DNA of 64,000 nt from Parasponia andersonii (lineage: Eukaryota; Streptophyta; Magnoliopsida; Rosales; Cannabaceae): NCBI GenBank assembly GCA_002914805.1, contig JXTB01000100.1, positions 374,599 to 438,598 of the forward strand, read 5' to 3'. The position numbers and the translations under genes are program-made. Numbering within the stretch: the stretch's first letter is position 1; the number at the start of each line of letters is the position of its first letter. This document shows positions 24,461 to 34,039 of the stretch, piece after piece. A model generated the notes under the pieces. That model did no database searches. It was not told the DNA's origin and worked only from the letters and a program-made list of their open reading frames with translations.

Positions 24461-26376
24461 TTAGTCGAACTGCTGCCGGAGTTGCATCTCTGTTTCACTT
24501 TTCCATGTAGCATGAGATGATTGACCTTTCATCCTCTTACTCTTCTCCTTATCTTTGACTGTAGAACCCTTCTTTTTCGTCTCATTGCTTGGATCAGCTG
24601 GAGGGCGATCACTGCATACGGGGCATACCATTCCTCGAGCGCTAGAGTAGGTTTTTGGTATCCCACATTGCAAACACATCCTGTAAATAAACACCTAGCC
24701 TTTAGTATATGACACAGACCAATAATAGCATCACTGAGCACAAATAATTTTGTCCAGTCCCAAAAGAGGAAGGCGCACATTATCCACGTAAAGATAGGGG
24801 TGATTTTGTCCAGTCCCAAACGAGGATTGTATTCATAGACAGATTAAAGTCCATGTTGTATATAAACCAAGTATTTGTTGAAAGCCAAATTATACAACAA
24901 GGCACAATCAAAAGCTTTGGATAACCCCTGAGGACATGTGATATAACAAAATAAATTAACTAATGCAAAGTAATGAAAGTAAACAAGAGTACCCAACATT
25001 ATACCAACACCAAAATTTTAACCACTTTACTAGAACTTTGTGATGATCAAGTTAGGGGAGAGGGGAACACAACTGACAACATAAATCAAAATATTACCTC
25101 AGAAGATCCGCAGCGTCCTCTGCGTTTGGATTGGCTGCAGTTATAACACGCTTGTCTCCCTGTGCCGTGCTTGAAACCGTTGATGTTGGAGGTTGGTTAC
25201 CCTCTATATCACTTCTTACTCGCTCATGGATTCCCACAAGGTGAGCTTTAGCTTCCATTACGGCACCTATAAAACCATTAAAAAGAAATCTGAGTTGCTT
25301 TAATTTAATAAAAGCTCAACAATACCAGAAACCACCAAAGGGACTTCTTTAGCTGTTTCCTCTAGAGCTAGGTGTTTTACTGCACATCATAGCAGCTTAA
25401 GAAACAAAATAAAGAGCATCGACCACAGAAGAAACGAAAGTTCAGTTCAATTACATATATTCTAAATAAGAAAAATAATTAAGAAACTAAAGTACAACCA
25501 ACTTATTACATCTTCTATCAGAAAATCAAGTTTATACGAACCAGATAACTTCTGGTCCAGAACAAGCAAGCAGATATGATTAAACAATCAGCAAATCAAG
25601 CAAAACCCATGCAACTTCCCAAACTTGCAAAGGCCTACAAACCAAGTCTCTGGAAATGAGCTCCTTTTCTATACACACACATATATCCAAGGCGGTCTCT
25701 GCTTCCATCAACGAGTCTCAAATCAATAGGTTGCAAGCATTTTCTCCGGTGTTTCTTGTATGAATTATGTCATTTTTCAAAGCATATAATAACAAAAAGC
25801 AATAAATTCACAAAACCGACTAACCGGGAAAAAAAAAAAAAGAAAAAAAAAAAAAAAGAGTTACCAGCAGGTAAATCTTTCTTGTCTCTATGAATCCGGC
25901 GTCTACCATGTCTTCCATGCTGCTGATCCACATCCTTGATCGAACCATATTCTTCAACAGAGTTGTTCAGAAACTCAGGCGGCCCTGAAACCTCCATTAA
26001 CCCACCAAAGAACCAAAACCCTATCAAAAATTAGTCAAAAAAAAAAAAAAAAACCCCACCAATTTTCCTGCGAATTCTCGGCAGCCAAACACCAACGAGA
26101 GAGAGATATGAAGAGAATGAATTAGGGCAAATGAAAATCTACCTCGGTGAAGGCGTCGAAAGCGGAAGGAAGGCCCGATGCGTTGGGTTGGGGGAGGTCG
26201 AAATGGGATCTGTCGCGGATCGAACGGTTGAAGGCAGCGTCGGCATCGGCGTCGGCATTGTTGTCATCTTCTCCATCGTCCGATGAGGTGTGGTAATGGA
26301 GGTGGTCGTGATCCTGGGGTTGAGCTTCTTCTTCTTCTTCAGCTGAAGAATAGCCTTGGATAAGCGCCAAGCTCAT
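24461..26376 (-). CDS. Uncharacterised acidic protein with C-terminal CxxC-CxxC zinc-ribbon motif
   Basis: Four exons on the minus strand (26376-26143, 25991-25865, 25266-25098, 24680-24461) join in frame to 249 residues. I do not recognise a named family. The N-terminus (MSLALIQGYSSAEEEEE) is followed by a very acidic stretch rich in Asp, Glu, His and Ala to about residue 50. A conserved-looking block SGPPEFLNNSVEEYG begins at the second exon. A basic patch GRHGRRRIHRDKK follows, then a helical EAKAHLVGIHERVR segment. The C-terminus has C-x2-C-x13-C-x2-C (CLQCG..VCPVC), the spacing of a single zinc ribbon, and then a Lys-rich tail. The acceptor of exon 2 was set at 25991 because the nearby TTTCAG site would shift the frame to a stop. 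Nuclear or nucleic-acid association is a guess from the zinc motif and charge pattern. Confidence 0.82.
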
Positions 26377-26756
26377 TCCTGCAAAACCCCTTAACTCTCA
26401 ACTCTTAAACTGTGCTCTTCTCTTCTCACATCAGAAGGAGGCTTCTGCCCTGTCCCCTCCGCCCAAACCCTTGCTTGCGCCTTTGCCACTTTGCCATTGT
26501 GTAAACGGCCACTTGTTATCCGTAAACAAGTATCCGATAAGCCAATAAATAAATAAATAATAATAAACCCCACAAAAATTTAAAACAAAAAAAAAAATTG
26601 AACTTCAAATCAATAACCTCATGTTTTGAATTTTATTTATTTTAAATTTTAAATTCTGTAAAATAATTTTTTAAAATTAATACATTAGACTAATCTCTTA
26701 ATTAATTCAATAAGAAAAATTAATAACATCTTCTATTAAAGTTGGATCAATCTTTA
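26377..26756. other. Upstream region of the zinc-ribbon gene
   Basis: The 5'-UTR and promoter of the minus-strand gene should lie here. A pyrimidine-rich leader is visible on the minus strand near 26390-26460; further out the DNA becomes AT-rich and runs into the assembly gap. Confidence 0.45.
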
Positions 26757-26892
26757 NNNNNNNNNNNNNNNNNNNNNNNNNNNNNNNNNNNNNNNNNNNN
26801 NNNNNNNNNNNNNNNNNNNNNNNNNNNNNNNNNNNNNNNNNNNNNNNNNNNNNNNNNNNNNNNNNNNNNNNNNNNNNNNNNNNNNNNNNNNN
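26757..26892. other. Assembly gap (136 Ns)
   Basis: A run of 136 unknown bases. The sequence on both sides is AT-rich and repetitive, the usual reason for such gaps. Confidence 0.99.
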
Positions 26893-26971
26893 TAAATTAT
26901 AGAAAATTTAAATTTTAAGTTATTTTTTTTACAGTTTAGCCTTGTAGAAAATTATACATATATGCATTCAT

Positions 26972-27105
26972 TATCTATGGACAATATCTTACGTAATATT
27001 TACAATATTAAGTTAAATTTACTTTGTTGTGCTATCTTTATCTATGGACAATATCTGACGTAATATTTACACTATTAAGTTAAATTTACTTTGTTGTGCT
27101 ATCTA
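26972..27105 (+). repeat. 67-bp tandem duplication
   Basis: Positions 26972-27038 and 27039-27105 match with only a few differences. The pair lies close to the N gap, so more copies may be hidden in the gap. Confidence 0.88.
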
Positions 27106-28480
27106 CAACAAAAAAAAAAAAAGATTTTACACATCTGATAGCCAGCAAAGCAATTATTTGTTACAGTAAATTTACAACAAAATAATATTTTCAAACTTAG
27201 TGCGTTCTTTCGGTACAAGTCAAGTAACTATGTTCAGTGGATATTGAGAAATGGGTGATCATGAGATATTAACAAATGGTCTTTGATTTCATTATTAACC
27301 TGTTGACACAAAGTTTTAGCCACTGGTCAATCTACTTCAGAAGTATCAAATAATTGTGCAACATTGTATTTCAGTTTTTCTTGTTAAACGTATTGTTGTT
27401 TATAGGTTTTGATATGTATGATGTATTCTTTCGAGCTCAAAGTATTGGTAAAACTTTGGATATCCAGAATTGCATCCTAATGAAAAAGGGAGAATTCCTT
27501 CTATGAATCCTCATGCTTTGTATAAGACATAAAAAGAAAGAGACAATAAGAATTTCAAACCTTTAGAACTCTCAAACGGAGGTAAAATAAAAAAATAAAA
27601 TGATTTGAACGTAGATGTATAGTTTGTACAAAGAAATAAAGGGTGTAAACAAATTTAAGGCGAGTTCAATTCATCTAGCTGACTAACTAGCTATGGAAAT
27701 CAAGATGATATTCTCATTTGAAGTGTCCATTTAAAAAAAAATGTCTTGAAATGGGTACATTAATATAACTTATTTGGTATCGTTATTGTGTAAAAAATTA
27801 TGGTCTTTTTGAATGACTTCTTTTATAGATAAATAAAGTTGGAGTCCAGTGAGTAGAAAAGAGAATTATCATCTTTTTATCGATAGAGTTGGAAGAATTG
27901 TTAAATAAAACTACTCAAAAGTGAAAAGGAACATAAGACAAAGTTACTACTATATGTATATGAATTTATACCTTGGAGTGGCTTTGGCATCTTCTTTTCC
28001 AAAATGCAGATACTTGAAAGTTTGAATAAACTTAGCTTTTGTTGATTTCAGACATTTTTTGCAACCCATGTACCAAATTTTTTTTATTTAGATTAGGTAT
28101 AGAAACATTTGCTTTGATCTAGAAGCCAAGTTTCTGAAAAACAATATCAAAATTTAGAAACCTGTTTTTAGGAAAAATAATATTGTTAAGAATTAGGTTT
28201 GAGGCTATACTGTTTTAGGTGTAACTTGTACAACATTAATCCAAGAGATACTCTCTTTTAAGGGCATTGACAATTTTGATGAGGAACTTGGAAACGTCTT
28301 ATGGGCAAAAGTGACTTACAGATAGGTTTCATTTGCATAGCTCCTATAAGTAACGAGAACAATTTAAGTATTAAACTTATATAATCTTTGAAAATATGAC
28401 AAAATAAAAAATGAATTATAATCATAATAGTTACCATGTACATAAAGCACGTGTTTCAGGTAGATCAAGATGTATTTTAT
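27106..28480. other. Gene-free AT-rich stretch, possibly Helitron interior
   Basis: No intact gene. It lies downstream (minus sense) of the RPA-like remnant and may be the rest of the same Helitron, but I found no convincing coding similarity and no CTRR hairpin end. Confidence 0.35.
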
Positions 28481-29935
28481 GATGCAACTTGATGATTTTG
28501 TACTCAGTGATAGTTTTACAAAGAAATAGAATATCATTTACAATTTCTAATATGAAGTAAAATGATTCGATATTGTGTACACTTCTCACTTATTATTGTA
28601 TGATACCACTCTTAAGCGCATTACCACTGTGACGGGTTTGCTTGCGATTTGATTCAAAATGATAGCCCCTTCACTGTCGATGAATTGATCCTATAAAGGT
28701 AGAAGTATTGGATATTTTCTACTTATAAAAGTGTAAAGTTAATAAGGACACTATTTTGTGTATAAATTAAAATCTTAAACATGGATGTTTTCTTAATAAA
28801 AGGAACCAAAATACAAGTAATGAAAATATTTTATACATATTCCTGATTAATTAGAGTTATTTCTTGAATAGGAGTTATACTATTAGAAGTTTGTATATAT
28901 CTTATTGGGTAGATATCTAGTATTTATAACGTCCTAAATCTCACATCGGGTATATTTTGGGAAGATTATGAATATTTAAGTGATGATCTATGAATCCAAA
29001 AGTACCTTCAAATTAGCATTTTTGGTTGAGACTCAATAATATTACATTTGGTATTCAGAGTCGTCCCATCTATACCTGTGTGAATCTTAGAAGTCTGTCA
29101 CAAACTGAAATCATGATAAATGTGAACCTCACCCATAATGGTTATATATTAGCTATTGAATGTGGACCATCTAACGAGGACACTACCCCCTTAACGGGAG
29201 TAAATTGTGTCCGAAATCCACTTGGTGTTACAGTACTAATGCAACAATATCTGCAATTCAAAGATTTAAAAGGTTACAATTTAAACTTATAGATTATAGC
29301 ATAATAGTTTTTATTACAAGTGAAAGTTATAGATTCGGACATAATATAAATACAAAAAGATAAGTTAGTATCTTACCAAAAGGTGCAAGACAATTAGCAT
29401 ATATTTTTAACATGTTGAAAGGAACAAAAGAAAAGTCAGGTAGATTTTGTGAAGTATCCACATTATTTTTTCTTGAAACTTCTTCAACCTTTATTGCATC
29501 AGTAATGATCCACTCATATTCGTTGCTAACATTTCGATATCTTGGTAGAACTGATCTGACTTTCGCATTTGAGATATAGTAAGTGCTGAACAAAGTAAAA
29601 TTATTCTTGAAAATTTGTATATCTTTATCAAAGATGGTTGCCTTAACCTTTATTTCCTGTGAAAAATAGATATTATATACTATAAGATGTTGCTCGTATA
29701 TATTTTTTCATTTAAAACATATCATTGAGAAATTGTGCCAAAAAAAAATTCACATAATAAAACTTTCAACCATGTTTACACCTGAGGATCGATCAAAATA
29801 AGATGTTGATATATGGAGAAATTATGTCTACAAGATCTCAGCATACTTTTTTCAGATACTATTATCTTGGTTGTCCATTTCTTATTCACGGAAAATATTT
29901 CTTATATGAACTTTGTCTATCTAGCCATATTCAAT
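28480..29935 (-). pseudogene. RPA70-like (DUF223/OB-fold) gene remnant of a Helitron
   Basis: On the minus strand, WTTKIIVSEKS near 29880 and QHLILIDPQ near 29790 run into a GT-AG intron (about 29782-29656). The next exon continues with EIKVKATIFDKDI and then ISNAKVRSVLPRYR at about 29570. This is the first OB-fold of plant RPA1-like proteins, and the intron falls where such genes often have one. A further piece near 28640 (KPVTVVMRLRVVSYN) resembles the second OB-fold. Stops and missing blocks show it is dead. Plant Helitrons carry RPA70-like genes beside their Rep/helicase, and this one lies 3' of a Helitron helicase in the same direction, so it is read as its RPA gene rather than a host RPA1 copy. 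Confidence 0.75.
28920..29290 (+). repeat. Unclassified dispersed-type repeat
   Basis: The sequence starts near 'taacgtcctaaatctcaca' (28927) and ends near 'tgtgtccgaaatccacttgg' (29206-29225), which are similar to each other. An 'attcagagtcgtccc' block sits between them (about 29054). The pattern recalls repeats common in plant genomes, but the class could not be settled. It overlaps the RPA remnant region and may be an insertion into it. Confidence 0.3.
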
Positions 29936-30179
29936 TCTATTAAAGATCACAGAAGATGAAAAAACAAAAAAAGATCATCAAAATATGAGTGAGAATTCAG
30001 AAAAAGTAATAACTTTATAAGTCCAATATTCTTTGATAAATACACTATTGCTATTAAAACTTGATATTAAAAAATAGAATAAGGATCTCAAATATAAGAT
30101 AGAAGTTGAGAAAGAAGAGTAAGACTATAATACAAGACTAAACATATAGTGAAAACCGTTAGAGAATACCATACTTTAA

Positions 30180-31650
30180 TCAACAATCACATTTATTATG
30201 ATTTATTGACGTCTAACATATCATGATAAGTAATATTTTTAGTGCATTTGCAATCAGACATATTATTAAGAGTGGGTCGTATAAGAATTTTAACAGACTC
30301 ATATGTTATTGCTCTTGAATATGCCACATATTTTTTACTATAAGAAAATTCTAGTTTAGGTAAGTATATTCCAACATAGTCTAGAGTTTGTCCCTACGAT
30401 TTGTTTATTATCCTCACAATAAAACTTAAACGCATAGGGAATTGAGTTCTTTTAAAAAGAAGTCTATTTTATTCACGTTCAATGGGTATAAATGGAATTC
30501 TTGGTTAAAAAAAAAAAGCTTGTTTTCCTTATAATGCCTATGATTATTTGTGTATCAATCAAATTTGGACTAAATTGACAATAAATTAGAGATGTACTAT
30601 TACACAGCCCATATGAAGGATTAATATTTGGAAGTAATGTACTTGGACAATTTAGCTTTAATACTAATTGATAACAAGGAAACCTATTTGTTGTGAAAGT
30701 ATTCAAAAAACCTTATTGAATACTTTGTTCATTTCTGTTTATAGTTTCATTAAAATTGTAGTATGTTACAGCTTCACCTAGAAATTGTTGGATAAGTAGA
30801 TTATTACATCATCAACATAGTCATTTTTTAGCGTTAAGATTGCTCGATTTGTCATAATGTCTATATTTTCAAAATATAGATCTAAATTTTGAAAGACAAC
30901 ATTTATTAGAGCATTAAATGAAATATTATTTTTTTCGTAAGGAATAACCACAAAAGTAGGAATCTTTATTTTATCAACATCAATTATTGGTTCTTTTCCA
31001 TCACCTACTCGTATCAAGAATTTACAAAATTGAAGATCACTTCCATATTGGTTCTTTTGTTTTATCAACGTCAATTATTGGTTCTTTTGTTAATTTAATT
31101 TTAGTAAGCACTGGCCATAGATATGATTTCAATAAACTTGCATCAATTGTTGCCTCTTTTCTTACTTTTGGAACAACTAATGGTACTTCACTACCAAATA
31201 CTATTGCTTTACCATCAAATAGTTTTTTAGAATCATTTATATCTTGTAATAGTTTATCTAAAGTTTATATTGCTCATCGGTTTGACGTAGGAGCTTCATC
31301 CCAAACTATTAGCTTTGTCTGTTGAAGTAACTATCCTAAACCTGATTGTTTACTAATAGTCCATGCAAACTTTTTTAAGGATTAAGAGGAAGCTTAAAGC
31401 TTGAATGTGTTGTATGACCACCTGGCAATACTGATACGGCTACACCATGCAATGACTAAGACAATTATACCTTTTGATCTTATGATTGCAAGAATAGCTT
31501 TATACAGGCATGTTTTTCCAATTCTTCCAGGTCTATCAATTAAAAAAAGTTGTTGGTGGCTGTTTAAGAACTTTTTCTATGATTCTATCATATGCATATC
31601 TTTCTTCAAAAGTTAATGATAGTTTTGTTAACAAATCTATTTCAGAGACT
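30180..31650 (-). pseudogene. Helitron PIF1-like helicase C-terminal half (dead)
   Basis: On the minus strand the translation passes through the helicase motifs in order. A degenerate Walker A lies near 31525 (DRPGRIGKT, then YKAILAIIRSKG), and Walker B near 31310 (LIVWDEAP). FGSEVPLVVPKVRKEATIDASLLKSYLWP follows in separate parts at about 31210-31120. FCKFLIRVGDG lies near 31010 and TNRAILTLKNDYVDDV near 30850. LNCPSTLLPNINPSYGLCN lies near 30640. Near 30490-30260 come PRIPFIP, FKRTQFPMRLSF, the near-C-terminal S-GQTLDYVGIYLP motif and SVKILIRPT. These blocks are diagnostic of Helitron-encoded PIF1-family helicases. Numerous stops and shifts, and a small internal duplication near 31000-31090 (repeated TCAATTATTGGTTCTTTT), kill it. 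The N-terminal Rep (HUH nuclease) domain was not found upstream. Confidence 0.9.
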
Positions 31651-31814
31651 GGGTCCAATTTCAATTCTTATCTGTGTAGGTTAGTTACCTTTTGTACCAA
31701 TTTAATTTAAACTTCAATATATTAGGTCCAATTTCAATTAATTCACAATCCATTAGATCAAATATATTAGTAATGATCTACTCCACTAAATATTCATTAC
31801 TGTACTGTTAAACT

Positions 31815-32565
31815 ATATGGGAAAAAGTATATTAATAACCCATTTTTAAAGTATATTTACATAGATATCCAGTTTTTATTTTTATTTCACTAATACCCAT
31901 TTTTTGGATAAATGTATACTACAAGTATTTTATACTTGATATGTAATCTACGGTATATATTTCATAAATAAAAATTATATATAAATTGTATACTATAGGT
32001 ATAAATTTATACTAAAACTATAAACCATATGTACATATTTGCACTATAAATGTAAACTATATTCATATTATAAATGTACATTATATATATTTTACATACG
32101 AAATGTATGTATACCTGAAAAATGAATATTAATAAGGTAAATTGCAAAAAAAAAAAAAAATCCTGAGGCGTAGGTGTTCTACAATTTAAATTCTTAAGTT
32201 TAAACTCTGCAAAATAATACCCTGATATTATAAAATTTCTGAAAATTAATACCCTAAATTGACTTTTTGAATAACTTTAATTAATAAAAGACAATAATAT
32301 CTTCAAAATTAAGTAGAATAACAAAGACTAATGTAGTTTTGATACGGGGATATTATTATTTTTTCATCACTGAAATCGGTCAAATAGTCAGTCCACGATA
32401 TTAATTTTCGAAAATTCTTAATTTCAGGATATTATTTTGTAAAATTTAAACTTTGGAGTTTAAATTACAAAATACTCAAATTTCATGATTTTTTTTGCAG
32501 TTCACCTTATAAGCAAAATAAACAAAGGGTATTTGTGGAATATATTTAAAAATGGATACTAGCTA
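31815..32565. mobile_element. Outer MITE-like inverted-repeat element
   Basis: A left arm with ACCCATTTTTAAAGTATATT (about 31839) is complementary to a right arm with AATATATTTAAAAATGG (about 32539-32555), with partial further pairing. The MITE at 32134-32509 lies inside, so this would be a nested pair. Ends and target duplication are uncertain. Confidence 0.4.
32134..32509. mobile_element. MITE with long terminal inverted repeats
   Basis: The left end AAGGTAAATTGCAAAAAA and right end TTTTTTTTGCAGTTCACCTT are complementary. Pairing continues inward for about 130 bp with mismatches, for example 'tttaaactctgcaaaataataccctg' pieces against their complements near 32420-32460. No ORF and no clean target duplication were seen, so the superfamily is not assigned. 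Confidence 0.65.
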
Positions 32566-32917
32566 TAAATTTCACAATCATATCAAGACGAGCAATTTCG
32601 ACATGACACAACATTACGACTCAAAAACGACACGAAATAAACGAATTTGAGTGACACATTTAATTTTCGTGTCAATTTCAGATTGATACCTATAATAAAC
32701 ACGTGAATTTTGGGTCAACACGATTAAATTGAAAATGCTAGGAAAGCGAGAATAACTAGATTCATATGAGATAAAGAATATAAGCAGAGAAGGATGAGAT
32801 ATTGCCAGAGGTGTAGGAACAATGCTAGAAAAGCTTGAGCCAAATATAGAGAGATTAATCAAAATTTAGAGAGAAAAACGTAGATGACTGTTCAAGAAAC
32901 AAACTTATTAAGAAAAG
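32566..32917. other. Intergenic spacer between MITE and SINE
   Basis: No gene. It includes a short 'acgacacgaaataaacg' block near 32620 that resembles GCACGAC-type repeat DNA. Confidence 0.35.
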
Positions 32918-33525
32918 GGCAAGAACATTCATTATCTAGGATATCGATCTTAAGTTTGAGTCACACCGGAGTAGACATGAAAGCCTGTTATCTCTAAAAA
33001 GATGGGGTGAGGATTGGGTAGTATTAAGGAGCCGTTTAGTATGAGGTAATTTTTAGATGAGAATGAGTATTTCAATATTCTCATGTTTGGTACTATTTTA
33101 ACACTAAAGTAATCACATTGGGAATCAAACCCTCTTAAGTGAGGGTTATCTTAAAGTTACCAAAACATGTGGATTTTGAATGACCCCCTATCTAGAACCC
33201 ATTCTAAAAAATGAAACAAAAATAAAATACGATATCTTAGGAATCATAACAAATTATTTTATGTTATACTAACAAATTTTATTATTTTATAAGCAATTTA
33301 ATTTTTTAATTTTAATTTAAGCACATTTCTATTGCCAACCAAACACTTTATCTAATATCCCAGAAATCATAAATAAAATTTCTATGTGCAATCAAATAAA
33401 GTTATTTTGGATATCAGACAATCATATCACTATATTCAGCATTTTTATTAATATGAAAATTAGGATTACCTTGTATCAAACGACACCTANTTAGTTAAAC
33501 TCTATTTTTTTTAAGAAAAAAAAAC
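32918..33525 (+). mobile_element. SINE of the 8272 family, 5'-truncated and split by a MITE
   Basis: 32918-33025 matches the body of the 8272-8467 SINE, from just before its B box (TCATTATCTAGGATATCGAT) to 'gaggattgggtagt'. The match resumes after the 33026-33490 insert with 'ttagttaaac' and a T/A-rich tail. The head containing the A box is missing or too diverged. About 35 bp of SINE sequence is missing at the junction. Confidence 0.75.
33026..33490. mobile_element. MITE inserted in a SINE
   Basis: The left end AGGAGCCGTTTAGTATGAGG pairs with the right end, whose complement reads AGGTGTCGTTTGATACAAGG. TTA lies at both flanks (33024 region and 33491-33493), which hints at a 3-bp PIF/Harbinger-type duplication, but an N at 33490 blurs the junction. 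The element is AT-rich with no ORF. Confidence 0.65.
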
Positions 33526-33534
33526 TCGTTAAGA

Positions 33535-34039
33535 AAAGGGGTGAAAACGTAACACGCAAATCATATAAAATAATTAGAATTAATAAAGTGTCATTTAGCT
33601 ATAAATTTCAAAAAAAGAGTATTCTACTAATCAACATATAAAAAACAGGCCACCCAGCCGAAATTCCCAAGAACCTATGTTGGTATGGAGACGAGTTAAA
33701 AGTCAAAATGTAAAAAAAAAAAAAAAAAAAAATTGGTCCTTAAAAAACGAAAATGAATCTGTTTACATTCATTTCGTGGGAATTCTAGAGTGAAACGACT
33801 TCTCTCTCTCTCAGCAGTCGCCAACGGTCAAACACAACACTCATTCTCATTCTCTCTCTAGATTCGTCTTCTTGGAACCATCGTATCTGAATCTAATATT
33901 TCTTTACTATGCAATTTTTTTATTTTTATTTTCTATGTAGATATATGTATGCATATATATATATATATGTGCGTATCTGCAAGTGAAATTGGGGGTGAGG
34001 TGAATTGAAGGTCCTGTACGGGAGGCGGCGGCGGCGGCC
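33535..34039 (+). promoter_or_regulatory. Promoter and 5' leader of the ERGIC3-like gene
   Basis: A CT-rich leader ('ttctctctctctc' near 33800 and 33850) typical of plant 5'-UTRs starts at about 33790 and runs to the ATG at 34040 through a short AT tract at about 33953-33967. No individual factor site stands out. Confidence 0.45.
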
